Source: CAZWVI01 sp964637165
GTDB lineage: Bacteria > Planctomycetota > UBA1135
NCBI GenBank assembly: GCA_964637165.1
Contig: CAZWVI010000004.1
Coordinates: forward strand, 62,001 to 126,000
Direction of reading: 5' to 3'
Length of the DNA: 64,000 nt
In this document: positions 16,183-24,999 of the stretch, piece after piece
Layout of the letters: every line of letters begins with the position of its first letter
Numbering within the stretch: the first letter of the stretch is position 1
The notes under the pieces: generated by a model
Told to the model about the DNA's origin: nothing
What the model saw: only the letters and a program-made list of their open reading frames with translations
Databases searched by the model: none
Translations under genes and position numbers: made by a program

Positions 16183-16701
16183 CTAAATGCAAGTTGATGG
16201 GCAGGCATCAATGACTTTTCTCAACTCCTCGGGACGGGCGTAACGCAGTTCCGATCGGAGTTTTTCTTCATCTAGGCCCAAGATCAGGCTGAAGCATGTT
16301 AGCTGATGCGAAATGTGACTCAAATCGCAGCGCAGCGTCAATGGAACGTTGTAGCTGACTCCGCGGATCGCATAAAAACACGCCAAACCTGCTGCGAGAA
16401 TGGCCTCGGCGTCATCGGGGGTCGCCTCCTCCTCCCAAAAATCCCTTCGAGACTCTAGGTGCGCCTGTACCACCCCTAAATTAAACAACAGTTTCGCAAT
16501 ACTGTAAGACTGGAATTCTTGCAACCCTTCCACGAATTGGCTCCATAAGTCCTCGTTAATATCCTGGTCTTCGTCAAGATCAATCATACTCATGGCCATT
16601 GCATTCAATAATTGCACTCGGCGGATGTCTTTGGGCGACAACTTCAACTCGTCAAATTGCGATTCATTTTCGCTTAGTCTCAATATCCAGTGAGTGGTCA
16701 T
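16183..16701 (-). CDS. Protein of unknown function, soluble and helical
   Basis: I do not recognise this 172-residue protein. It is acidic and probably all-helical, with no signal peptide or membrane segment. Landmarks are a run of Asp/Glu (IDLDEDQDINEDLW) near residue 45 and CDLSHISHQLTC near residue 125. Its TAG stop is followed in frame by the N-formylglutamate amidohydrolase remnant. The last residues (ACPSTCI) might therefore have been altered by the deletion that joined the two. The upstream gap faces the divergent bolA-like gene. Confidence 0.55.
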   Translation of the reverse strand: MTTHWILRLSENESQFDELKLSPKDIRRVQLLNAMAMSMIDLDEDQDINEDLWSQFVEGLQEFQSYSIAKLLFNLGVVQAHLESRRDFWEEEATPDDAEAILAAGLACFYAIRGVSYNVPLTLRCDLSHISHQLTCFSLILGLDEEKLRSELRYARPEELRKVIDACPSTCI

Positions 16702-17006
16702 TGCTGCACCGAGTATGAATAATTTATCCGCTCGAGGGTGGCGGCTTTTTTAGAGTTTTTCAGGGGTTGGGAGGTGCTCTTCTACAGAACAAATGATGTC
16801 TTTCAGCAAGGTCGTTTCTTTTTGGGTTAGCCGATGTAAGTCTTTAATTTAGAACGGTTTACGGCGGGTTTATTGTCTTTCAACTAGCCTATATTGTAGC
16901 AAAAACCGGCCAAAAAATCAAGGCGAATAAACCTCGAACTGCTGTGGCAGCTGTAGGAAAAATTAGGGGGTGAATCGGGTTGAGAATGTCGCATAAGTAA
17001 GGTTCC
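16702..17006. other. 305-base divergent intergenic region, no gene seen
   Basis: This gap separates the unknown minus-strand gene from the bolA-like gene. It is mixed AT- and G-rich sequence with no convincing ORF, RNA gene or terminator. TATATT near 16888 could be a -10 element for the plus strand, but no -35 box sits at the usual spacing. Confidence 0.4.
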
Positions 17007-17243
17007 ATGAACATGCCGTTCGAAGACGTAGAAAAACTCATCACTGATGCCCTTGAAGGGTCCACCTGCGTGGTGACCGACCTTGGGGGCGGTAACCATT
17101 TGGGTTTAGACATTACTTGGTCTGGTTTCGCTGGGCTAGCTTTGTTGAAACAACATAAAACCGTCTTGGAAATCCTTCGACCCCACATGGATAGCGGCAC
17201 TGGCCAAATTCACGCCGTGCAAATTAAAACCATTTCATCATGA
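17007..17243 (+). CDS. BolA family protein
   Basis: The 78-residue protein has the small alpha/beta BolA layout: VEKLITDALEGSTCVVTDLGGGNHLGLDI, then a variable loop, HKTVLEILRPHMDSG and the terminal strand IHAVQIKT. Bacterial BolA proteins bind a [2Fe-2S] cluster together with a CGFS monothiol glutaredoxin and act in iron regulation or Fe-S trafficking. The next gene encodes exactly that partner and overlaps by four bases (ATGA), which supports the call. An alternative start two codons downstream (MPFED) is possible. Confidence 0.9.
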   Translation: MNMPFEDVEKLITDALEGSTCVVTDLGGGNHLGLDITWSGFAGLALLKQHKTVLEILRPHMDSGTGQIHAVQIKTISS

Positions 17244-17563
17244 CCCTCCACGACAAACTTCAAGCTGCCATTAAGAACACGCCGATTTTGCTTTTCACTA
17301 AGGGAAATAAAATATTCCCACAGTGTGGATTCTCAGCGCGGGTGATCGAAATTTTCAAGTCTATGGATGTGCCGTTCGAGACAATCGACATCTTTAGTGA
17401 TGCGGAAATTCGCCCGACCTTAGTTTCGATTACGGATTGGCCAACTACGCCTCAGATTTTTCTCGGCGGCGAATTTGTAGGTGGTGGCGACATCGTTGCC
17501 GAGCTCCATCAAAATGGAGAATTGCGCGGGCTGGTGGACGTGGCTTTGAATAAAGATTCTTAG
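17240..17563 (+). CDS. grxD: Monothiol (CGFS) glutaredoxin
   Basis: The 107-residue thioredoxin-fold protein has the CGFS active site (Cys29 in PQCGFSARV), the cis-Pro segment TTPQIFLGGEF and the glycine pair GGGDI that binds glutathione. This class holds a glutathione-ligated [2Fe-2S] cluster and delivers it to apoproteins, often with BolA. One point differs from typical members: the stretch KGNKIFPQCGFS replaces the usual KG-[ST]-x-x-x-PxCGFS, which is a mild variation. It overlaps the bolA-like gene and is convergent with the helicase gene, leaving only 8 bases between stops. Confidence 0.94.
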   Translation: MTLHDKLQAAIKNTPILLFTKGNKIFPQCGFSARVIEIFKSMDVPFETIDIFSDAEIRPTLVSITDWPTTPQIFLGGEFVGGGDIVAELHQNGELRGLVDVALNKDS

Positions 17564-17571
17564 CGACCGCC

Positions 17572-19332
17572 CTAACTTACCACTACCAAATGGCTGACCG
17601 CGCGGCTCATTGCGATATAGCTGAGACGGTTGACTTGGGCGGGGTGGGCGAGATGCATTTCGGCGAGGATTACCACCGGACTTTCCTGCCCTTTGAAACT
17701 ATGAATTGTTTCAACCACTACTTTGCCGGCAGCGATTGTGCCACTTGATTGAGTGGCGTATCCACCTAGTTGCTCGACAAACAACTCGCTGGAATTCCGA
17801 GTTGGAGTAAGTACCGCGATAGACTCAGCAGGTAGTTTTTCCTTTTCAATCAACCGTTTAACTAAATCGCCAACCACCTTCGATGTTGCTTCACCAGCGG
17901 CGAGTTCAACAATTTCTGGCTCGCGACCGGCCGGCCCCAAAGCGCGTTGTTCACCGGCATCGCAATACTCTTGAAAGGCTGAGTAAATTTCCTTGGTGTT
18001 GCGGAAATTTTCGTTGAGATCGACCGGCACCGAGTTAGGCAAAAATCCAGTCGCGTCATCGCCCAAACCGGCGGCGTAAATGGATTGATTGTTATCGTAA
18101 AAAGTCCAAATGAAATCTTCGGCAGGATCTGACATTAAGGTGGGGATTATGTGCCACCAATCGGCGCCAAAGTCTTGGCCTTCGTCGAGGATTAATGCTT
18201 GAATAAAACTTTCACTCGGCAAATTTGTTTTTGCACGCCACTTCCAATAGCGCGATGGAAGTTCACGCCAATATTTTGCTTCGCGCTCGGCGACCTGCTC
18301 GGCGGCCATTCTTGGAGAAAGGTCGCCACCATCGACCAAATTAGACACGTAATCAGTAAGCGTCGCAACCGTCAATATTTCACTTTCAAGCACCCACTTG
18401 TCGCCGCTTGTGCGTAAAGCACGTTCAGCGGCTTGAGCCATCGATTCGGCAAGCACTCGGTTGTAACAAGTCATTAAAGTTGGAATTCCTTGACGCGCAA
18501 AAGTCAAAGCCTTGTTTAAGGCAAGAAACGTTTTGCCAGTGCCGGCTCCGCCACTAACCGCCAAACGGCGATTACGCTGCAATGGCGAAAGCACGCGACA
18601 CTGATTGGCCGACAACTCAATTATTTTTTGTTGTTCGCGCGCCAAACCTTGACGCAAGCAAAGTTCGGTCGGCAAACTTACCGGTGGACATAAGGTGTTG
18701 CGTAAAAATTCTGTAATGGTGGGTGCGGGGGTCGCATCAGTTCGCTCAAACTTGTTGGGATCCGCTTTAAAATCGGCGAAGCGGTCCGGCGGGGCCTTAA
18801 TCCACCCTTTGGCTAGTTGTTCACACCATTCGCCAAGGTAAGGTAAATCTTGCTTGCCGGCAACTAAACCGCTCGGCGCTTCAGGATGTTTTTCAACTAA
18901 ACCCGAAAGATCGGTGACTGCTGGAAAGATTACCCCGTGCCCCCAGGAGCCCGGCATTCCTTCCCCGCCAGTGTGGGCCCGCAAAAATTTTAAAATCGCG
19001 TAAAGATTTGAACGTGCTTGGCGAAAGGGGCTTTTATCCAATTTTTTTCGACTTCCGCCAGCTGGAATGGTGAACCAAGAACCACTTTTAGGGTCATGCT
19101 CGATGCCGCCGCCCTTAACCTCAAGCACCAACAAGGCAAAGTCAGGATGGTAAAGCACGAAGTCGGCCTCGCCATCGTGAAATTTCCCACTCTTAGTTTT
19201 ATTGGTCCAATGCACCGAAGGAAAAACTGTCCAGCCTTCGCTGAGCCCATTTTGCAGAGCGGCCAAAACTTCGCGCTCGGAACGCGCGGCAGTATCAGGT
19301 AGTGAGTCTGGGTAGAAGGAAGCTTGAGTCAT
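17572..19332 (-). CDS. NERD nuclease domain fused to UvrD/Rep-type superfamily 1 helicase
   Basis: The start at MTQASFY is chosen over a longer MLTLVNN reading because it fits the NERD domain better. The protein has about 586 residues. A NERD domain occupies about residues 10-130 (GEADFVLYHPDFALLVLEVKGG, a nuclease-type D-ExK motif). The helicase follows: Walker A SGGAGTGKTFLAL, motif II LILDEGQDFGADW, motif III-like DNNQSIY, LNENFRNT, and the C-terminal HSFKGQESPVVIL and AMSRAV motifs. This is a stand-alone DNA-processing enzyme with a likely role in repair or DNA processing. No partner genes are visible. It is short compared with UvrD. Confidence 0.9.
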   Translation of the reverse strand: MTQASFYPDSLPDTAARSEREVLAALQNGLSEGWTVFPSVHWTNKTKSGKFHDGEADFVLYHPDFALLVLEVKGGGIEHDPKSGSWFTIPAGGSRKKLDKSPFRQARSNLYAILKFLRAHTGGEGMPGSWGHGVIFPAVTDLSGLVEKHPEAPSGLVAGKQDLPYLGEWCEQLAKGWIKAPPDRFADFKADPNKFERTDATPAPTITEFLRNTLCPPVSLPTELCLRQGLAREQQKIIELSANQCRVLSPLQRNRRLAVSGGAGTGKTFLALNKALTFARQGIPTLMTCYNRVLAESMAQAAERALRTSGDKWVLESEILTVATLTDYVSNLVDGGDLSPRMAAEQVAEREAKYWRELPSRYWKWRAKTNLPSESFIQALILDEGQDFGADWWHIIPTLMSDPAEDFIWTFYDNNQSIYAAGLGDDATGFLPNSVPVDLNENFRNTKEIYSAFQEYCDAGEQRALGPAGREPEIVELAAGEATSKVVGDLVKRLIEKEKLPAESIAVLTPTRNSSELFVEQLGGYATQSSGTIAAGKVVVETIHSFKGQESPVVILAEMHLAHPAQVNRLSYIAMSRAVSHLVVVS

Positions 19333-19422
19333 ATTATTAACCAGGGTTAGCATGTTAACCGCCTCAACAGTCTCTCACCCAAAGCAAAGCCCATCAACCC
19401 TGAATCCACCGTCTTCATACTT

Positions 19423-19779
19423 ATGCTTGGTGCCCAATATTTTTTATTGAGCCTTACGCTTAGGTTTTCTTTTGACCGATTCTGCTTTTTCAAACCAAGT
19501 TGGAAATCATGCTTACTGCTGATTTTTTGCGTTCAGGCCCTTTCATTCCTGCTCTTTACTTTGGTCAGCAATTTCGCTGGCGGCTATTTAGTTGCAATCA
19601 AGGCTCCGATTGACGCACTATTCGTGTGGACCCTACTTCCGCTAATTATTAAACTCCCCAGCGGTGACAAACTTAATATCAAATCCACCACTCTGGTCAC
19701 TGCTTTGTACTTGGTTGTCATAACTTTAATAATCCCTGTCATCAGCGCAATCGTGATCACTTTTGCACAAACAATGTAG
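19423..19779 (+). CDS. Small polytopic membrane protein of unknown function
   Basis: The 118-residue protein has about three or four hydrophobic segments: residues 1-16, 27-52 (CLLLIFCVQALSFLLFTLVS), 62-78 and 90-113. The loop between the last two is Lys/Asp-rich (PSGDKLNIKSTT). No family is recognised. It is flanked by the divergent helicase gene and the convergent hydrolase gene. It is credible as a gene because the hydrophobic pattern and codon use continue through the frame, but there is no direct support for a function. Confidence 0.5.
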   Translation: MLGAQYFLLSLTLRFSFDRFCFFKPSWKSCLLLIFCVQALSFLLFTLVSNFAGGYLVAIKAPIDALFVWTLLPLIIKLPSGDKLNIKSTTLVTALYLVVITLIIPVISAIVITFAQTM

Positions 19780-19789
19780 CCCCGTCCGC

Positions 19790-21040
19790 TTACGGAATCT
19801 GCAAACTTAAAACTTTGCTAAGCTCGCCAGATAGTTGTCCGGCAACTAATTCAAAGACCGCGGCTTGAGCGTAAACCGTCCGACCACTTAGGCTGGGGTC
19901 AAGGAATTGGCTCCACACTCCATAACCATTTCCACTTAATCGCCTTGATGCAAGCTGGGCACCATGAGTTAAATCAAGACCAGCGGAGCCGAATGGTGTG
20001 CTCGAATTTCCAGTTGATAAAGAGCCCATCACCACGCATTTTTGTTTAGCGGTGCCGAGCGCACCCATCTCCACACCAAGCGCGGTTGGCTGTTCGCCGC
20101 CCCACAAAACTGGGCTTGGACATTCTTGAATATAAGTCCAAGGTTGGCTCCACGCCAAACCTTGACCCACTATCCATTCATAATCTTGGTCGGCATCGCG
20201 CATCTCTGCATTCAAAAAAGTTAGCACTAGACGTTTGTGCACCCGCATTTGTTCTGCCGCGGACAATGGTTCATTGTTGGGAATACTATCGGTGCAACCC
20301 ATGTGCCCCATTCCATCAACGTTATAAAAAAACTTGCGTTGTGTTTGCGTCGAGCGGGAATACCAATTTTTAACAACTGCCGGCGGGACCACCCAATCTT
20401 CGCTTCCGGCAATCCACGCAGATGTTCCAGTGAAGGCGCGCATATTTGCAGGACCGGGGTCGCCAAGTTCGGCCGCTTGCAAACCAATGATGGTGCGCAC
20501 CCGCGATTCATTGCCGATTAACAAACTCAAAGTTCCGCCACCCATCGAATGGCCAACTGATGCCCAGTCGCCAGCATCGGCCATTCCTGATAGCCAGTGA
20601 GTGGCACTGCTTGATGAATTGGCAACCCAATGCAAAAGTGCTTGGCTATCCAAAGCATAAGCGGTGGTGTCAGGAAAGAATCCTGACTCGGTATCGGTCG
20701 CGGCAATCAAATAACCATGACTTGCGAGGTGGGTGCATAGTGAGTCGTGGTCGTTGGCCGCCATAAGCCAACCGTGCATAAAATTTACTAATGGATATGG
20801 GCCACTGTTGCTGTCTGCCGGAGTGTCTTGCCCACTCGAAGTGGCCGGATAAAAAATCCGCGCCCTCACCAATCCTTGGCCAAATTGTTGATCTTGAAAA
20901 CTAATGTCGCTCCACCCCACCGGGTGCGGACCAGGGTCCTCCGGCATTCCAGATTGAGGAATCCCCGCAAGTAAGAGAGTGGCAAAAGTGGTGGTGAACA
21001 TGACTGACCACCCTAACACATATTTGCGTTTGAGGGGCAT
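19790..21040 (-). CDS. Secreted alpha/beta hydrolase (chlorophyllase/dienelactone hydrolase-like) with C-terminal module
   Basis: The start at MPLKRKYVLG is preferred because the longer form reaches into the divergent HIT start. A signal peptide covers the first 30 residues. The hydrolase core has NFMHGW (oxyanion), the nucleophile elbow GHSMGGG (Ser), an acid at GSEDWVVPP and a His in DGMGHMGC. About 85 C-terminal residues (from VVMGSLSTGNS to LSLQIP) form a separate strand-rich module with PFGSAGLDL, DPSLSGRTVYAQA. A comparable module occurs in the small ORF at 23.7-24.0 kb. The substrate, probably an ester, is unknown. Confidence 0.85.
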   Translation of the reverse strand: MPLKRKYVLGWSVMFTTTFATLLLAGIPQSGMPEDPGPHPVGWSDISFQDQQFGQGLVRARIFYPATSSGQDTPADSNSGPYPLVNFMHGWLMAANDHDSLCTHLASHGYLIAATDTESGFFPDTTAYALDSQALLHWVANSSSSATHWLSGMADAGDWASVGHSMGGGTLSLLIGNESRVRTIIGLQAAELGDPGPANMRAFTGTSAWIAGSEDWVVPPAVVKNWYSRSTQTQRKFFYNVDGMGHMGCTDSIPNNEPLSAAEQMRVHKRLVLTFLNAEMRDADQDYEWIVGQGLAWSQPWTYIQECPSPVLWGGEQPTALGVEMGALGTAKQKCVVMGSLSTGNSSTPFGSAGLDLTHGAQLASRRLSGNGYGVWSQFLDPSLSGRTVYAQAAVFELVAGQLSGELSKVLSLQIP

Positions 21041-21063
21041 TGCTGAAGTTACACTATGAACCA

Positions 21064-21435
21064 ATGACTTGCATCTTTTGTTCTCCCGACAAACCCATCA
21101 CTGCAGAAAATAAATCTGCCATTGCTTTTTATGATGGCTTCCCGGTCTCAGAGGGACACATGCTAATTGTGCCGCGCAAGCACGTTGAGAGTCTGTTTGA
21201 ATTGAGTGCTGATGAACAGGCAGACGTTTGGTGTTTAGCCACAGCAATGCGCGACCATTTAAACAAAGCTCTTTCCCCAGCAGGATTTAACATTGGCTTG
21301 AACGATGGCGCCGCAGCTGGGCAAACCATTATGCACGCCCACGTACACCTAATACCTCGCTACGACAATGACTGCGCCGATCCCCGCGGAGGAGTTCGCT
21401 GGGTTATTCCAGAAAAAGCTAAGTATTGGAAGTAA
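21064..21435 (+). CDS. HIT family (histidine triad) nucleotide-binding hydrolase
   Basis: The 123-residue protein has the HIT motif HAHVHLIPRY (residues 91-100, phi-H-phi-H-phi-phi), with N-terminal CIFCSPD and middle HMLIVPRKHV. It probably hydrolyses nucleoside phosphoramidates or dinucleoside polyphosphates (HinT/Ap4A-hydrolase class). The ATG at MTCIFC is chosen; upstream codons run into the divergent hydrolase gene start, 23 bases away. It ends six bases before the first ATG of the frameshifted HNH gene. Confidence 0.95.
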   Translation: MTCIFCSPDKPITAENKSAIAFYDGFPVSEGHMLIVPRKHVESLFELSADEQADVWCLATAMRDHLNKALSPAGFNIGLNDGAAAGQTIMHAHVHLIPRYDNDCADPRGGVRWVIPEKAKYWK

Positions 21436-21440
21436 TTGAT

Positions 21441-22564
21441 ATGCGGAACCATCCTGAAGTAATTAATTTTGCAGAGCGAACACTTGTCATGTTAGATGAG
21501 GGATCTTTTTCATCAACTTACAAGTTTGCGGTGCTGCTTGGCTTGATGGATGTTTGCATTGAGCGCACATCTCATACCGGGGATACTCCTGACGTAATTA
21601 CTACTTGGCAATTGGCCGAGCGAGTTGCGGCGCTTTACTGGCGCCAGACATCTCCGCTTGATTTTGAGAACAATGCAAATCCACTTAATCAGAATACTGG
21701 CACACAGGCCGCATTTGTTTCGCTTATTTTTAAGTTTCAGGAGCAATACAATTTAAGCCCGTTCTCGCCCATATCAAAAGCTCTCTCCACAACTAAACAC
21801 TATTCAAATTTGATCCGCAAGGTTGAGTGGAAATTAATTGAAATGCCACTCCCAAAACTGCAAAGGGTAGCCGGTCATGACAACAATTTCATTTATAGCA
21901 TTGGATGGAGCGACGACATTCGCAAGTCATGCGTATTTAAGGCAAATGGCGAATACAACGATTTTGACAATAGAATTTTTCTAAAGCCTGGAGTGGGGAA
22001 CTACTTTGTTCTACTGAACACATTACTGCGACCACTCATTTATCGAAAATGGTGCTCTATGATTGCTCGGATTAATCACCTAAACGATTCTAAGCTAGAA
22101 GATCATTTGTTTGGAGTCCAAAGAATTTCAATCAAAAAGTTCGCGACTTCCTGAGAAACTACCAACAAAATAATTGTTTCTTCTGCGAAACAACCCTGAA
22201 TTCCCAAGTTGATGTTGACCACTTTATTCCTTGGTCACGTTACCCGAACAACTGTTTAGAAAATTTGGTCCTTGCTCACTCAAGCTGCAACAATTCAAAA
22301 CGACATTATCTAGCTAGTCACCAGCATCTAAGAAACTGGCTGGACCGCTTTCAATCTGGGCAAATCAAAGAAATACTCGAGCCAGCAGCCATCGATTTAA
22401 GCTGGGAATGTCGCCCAAATAATTCGTTGGGAATCGCCCGATCCACCTACTTGCAACTTCCAGCCGGCACCCAGCTCTGGGATTCAGGTAAAACTTTTAT
22501 TTCACTTCAGCATCAAGAGCTAGAAAGTGTATTTGCCGCTAAGCCTCAAGAACTAAGCGATTAA
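21441..22564 (+). pseudogene. HNH endonuclease domain gene with a -1 frameshift
   Basis: The first part (to 22154, about 237 codons) has DEGSFSSTYKFAVLLGLMDVC and other features of an N-terminal domain seen in HNH proteins. It stops shortly after ISIKK. In the -1 frame the HNH domain continues directly: CFFCETTL, VDVDHFIPWSRYPNN, NLVLAHSSCNNSKRHYL and a C-terminal 90 residues ending KPQELSD. The break is at the A5 run 22134-22138 (ATCAAAAAGTT). One extra A would join the parts into one ~374-residue protein. A start at MRNHPEV is preferred to a TTG 15 bases upstream. Either an indel error, a true mutation or a recoding site is possible. Confidence 0.75.
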
Positions 22565-22575
22565 GCCGTAACAAT

Positions 22576-23723
22576 TCAATAGATAGTGCTTGGCCGCGGG
22601 GACCCAGGCTTCACTTTTTGTTGTTCTTCGCAAAGTCGTAAGTAATCAAAGGCGGCAACCATCGTCTTGCCAGTTCCGGTCGCCGCCACAACTAAATTCT
22701 TATGCCGGCCATGCAGCAATCGAGCAGACTGTAACTTCTCAAGAATCTCTTCTTGACAAGGATAAGGCCTAAGGTCCAGTCCAAGTAGTGGCGCGTCACC
22801 TGATTGCCCCCCATACTTCTCTTCATTTATTACTGCTCGGAATTGTTCCCGGATTTTTTCGGACCATGCTTGAAATTCACTATCTTCCCAATACCCATCA
22901 AATGTAGCCTGAAAGCTTTCAAGAATGGACTTATTCTCAACCGCGCTAATCCGCACATTCCATTCAAGGCCCTCTTGCAGGGCCGCAGCCGACATATTGG
23001 AAGAACCAATAAAGGCCGTAGAAAATCCAGAATTGCGATGAAGCAGCCAGGACTTAGCATGCATTCTGGTGCGACGGGTATCTAAGGAAACTCGCACCTC
23101 TGCCCCCATTTCTTGCAAGGCCTCGATTACTCGTTCGTCAGTAGCACCACAATAGGCGGTGGTTAGCACGCGAATTTGACCGTTACGTTGAATTACGTCT
23201 GCGAGTGATTCGCGAATTAAGCGAAAGCCACTCCACTTAAGGAATGAACATATCAAGTCAACTCGATCAGCACTCAGCAATTCCTTTTTTAATACGTTGC
23301 CAACTTGCTGTTCTCCACGAGCGTTTACAAGCAATTCAGAAAGGTCGAGTGGGATGCCTGGCGGCGGCGGAAAATTTGCTCCAGTAATTACTAAGCCATT
23401 GCATGGCCGCGAAACAGCTTCAAGGATTTCACACTCTTCCGGAAGTGCGTCATGCTCCGGAATTGCAATTGACTTCTCTTGTTCACCGAGCAAATTGATT
23501 ATTTCATTGGCGAGCTGCACTTGCTCAGCGCGTTTCTTTGGTCCGAGATTTGCTAAAGCGCGCTCTAGGTGAACACACAATGCGCGAGACACAACAAGGT
23601 CGGCAATTCGGTGGCATCGGCCGATGAAACATCTACCTCTACGCCTAACTCCTCAACCAAGCGCTTCAAGCGCCTGTCCATTAAGGTTGCATATCGTCCA
23701 GGTGGGAGTTTTGAATCTGGCAT
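22576..23723 (-). pseudogene. Frameshifted and truncated PLD-like / DEAD-type helicase gene
   Basis: The gene opens MPDSKLPPGRYATLMDRRLKRL, and the frame changes by one base near 23593-23600, where the continuation SRALCVHLERALANLGPKK begins. The rest has a phospholipase D-like domain (RMHAKSWLL, AFIGSSNMSAAALQEG) and the first helicase motif, VVAATGTGKTMVAAFDYL. The sequence then ends 19 residues later, so the remaining helicase motifs are missing. Intact relatives (DUF3427-type DNA/RNA helicases) are about 1000 residues. The stop lies 12 bases from the convergent HNH gene, suggesting the 3' end was lost by deletion. The helicase is probably non-functional. Confidence 0.8.
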
Positions 23724-24035
23724 TTATGCAGACAATATAGCAAATAGCCTGAGGTGCTTGCGGTTGGCTTGGGGGAAGATGTTGGTGCCGGTGAGGGTGG
23801 GTGGAATTAGCGGACTGGCGGCTGAAGCACCATTCGCATTTGCAGTCATGGCCAATGGCGCCACTGAATAGTTTGTGCCCAGAAAAATTGTGCCAAATGG
23901 TGTGTAAGCTGGATCGCTGCTAGTTAAACCCAAGACAAAAAGTCGTGGCGCGAAATTGTGCTGGTGATAACCAAGGTCGGCATCGACACACGGGCTCATG
24001 CTGACTGAGTTTTGTTGCAACCGATAGTCCTCCAT
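23724..24035 (-). CDS. Small fragment or orphan with C-terminal secretion-type module
   Basis: The 103-residue ORF ends exactly one base before the ATG of the helicase remnant (TAA-ATG). Its sequence, RLFVLGLTSSDPAY, TPFGTIFLG, NGASAASPLIPPTLTGTNIFPQA, parallels the C-terminal module of the hydrolase at about 19.8 kb. It has no signal peptide of its own. I take it as the tail of a lost larger secreted protein, although a free-standing small gene cannot be excluded. Confidence 0.4.
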   Translation of the reverse strand: MEDYRLQQNSVSMSPCVDADLGYHQHNFAPRLFVLGLTSSDPAYTPFGTIFLGTNYSVAPLAMTANANGASAASPLIPPTLTGTNIFPQANRKHLRLFAILSA

Positions 24036-24186
24036 TGTCGAGAAAATGAAAAGTGGATCACTCTAAAAGCACATCGCAGTTAGCTTGAGCGAACAATCCG
24101 CCACCGGAGAAGTTTTCGAAAATGTCGCAATCAATAATCGATGGAGTTACTCCCGCCTATTCCCGGCGCGTGCAACCGTGTATTCT

Positions 24187-24999
24187 ATGGATATGGGAAT
24201 CTTCGGAAGCATTGTTGGTGGAACCATTGGCGGGATGTTGGGCGGACCATTGGGTGCAGTACTTGGTGCTGTGATGGGGTCAAAGGTATCAGCCGAGGCT
24301 CAGGGTTTTCCCGCGGGTGGACTCGGAGGAATGGGCGGCGCTGGCGGTGGGCTTGGCGCGCAGCAGTCACAGCAAGAAATGCAACTAGTCTTTGCAGTAG
24401 CACTGACATCTTTGGCGGCCAAAGTTGCCAAGGCTGATGGCGTAGTTAGTTCAACTGAAGTACAAGCCTTTGATGGCTTTCTAAAAAATTCACTGCGAAT
24501 GTCGGTTGAAGATCGGCGCGTGGCCTCCAAAGTATTCAACGAAGCCAAGGAGAGTGGAAGCTCCACTCGCGAGTTTACCAACCAGGTACGACAGCTACTT
24601 GGCAGCCAACCCGATCGCATGCGCGATATAGTGACTATCCTCGGAGTTGTCGCCATGGCCGATGGTGAATTTCATCAAAGCGAAAACCAAATCATTCACC
24701 AGATTGCCCGCGAGTTAGGTTTGAGTGATTATGAATATCAATCATGCGTGGCGACTTTCCGCTCAACTGGTCAAGCCGGTGGTACTGCCAGTCCAATTGA
24801 CCCCTATGAAGTTTTGGGAGTGCCGGCATCAGCCAGCGACGACGAGGTACGTTCCGCGCATCGCCGCTTAGTAAAGGAATATCACCCAGATGTATTGCGC
24901 GCAAAAGGCTTGGCCGATGATTTTCAAGAATTCGCCAAGCAAAAAATGTCCGCAATTAATGATGCTTGGAATCAGGTCCAGCAATTGCGTAACTTGTAG
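24187..24999 (+). CDS. DjlA-like membrane-associated J-domain co-chaperone with TerB-like domain
   Basis: The start MDMGIFGS is chosen because the upstream 34 codons lack coding character. The N-terminus is glycine-rich and hydrophobic (VGGTIGGMLGGPLGAVLGAVMG) and could be a membrane hairpin, followed by a Gly linker. A TerB-like helical domain spans about residues 70-180 (SLAAKVAKADGVVSSTEVQAF, VVAMADGEFHQSENQII). A DnaJ domain ends the protein at about residue 203 onward (DPYEVLGVPASASDDEVRSA, HPD in EYHPDV). This order matches DjlA. It probably recruits DnaK at the membrane. Confidence 0.9.
   Translation: MDMGIFGSIVGGTIGGMLGGPLGAVLGAVMGSKVSAEAQGFPAGGLGGMGGAGGGLGAQQSQQEMQLVFAVALTSLAAKVAKADGVVSSTEVQAFDGFLKNSLRMSVEDRRVASKVFNEAKESGSSTREFTNQVRQLLGSQPDRMRDIVTILGVVAMADGEFHQSENQIIHQIARELGLSDYEYQSCVATFRSTGQAGGTASPIDPYEVLGVPASASDDEVRSAHRRLVKEYHPDVLRAKGLADDFQEFAKQKMSAINDAWNQVQQLRNL

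Noticed and set aside
16183..16185. TAG read-through giving a fusion of the unknown protein with the amidohydrolase half
   Set aside because: The two parts are unrelated families and the amidohydrolase half lacks its N-terminal domain, so a deletion remnant is simpler.
22131..22141. Programmed -1 frameshift signal in the HNH gene
   Set aside because: The heptamer C-AAA-AAG does not allow good pairing of the P-site tRNA after slipping, and no downstream pseudoknot is apparent. Kept only as an alternative.
23569..23871. A plus-strand ORF opposite the helicase remnant and fragment
   Set aside because: It is an antisense shadow. The minus-strand frames carry recognisable protein motifs.
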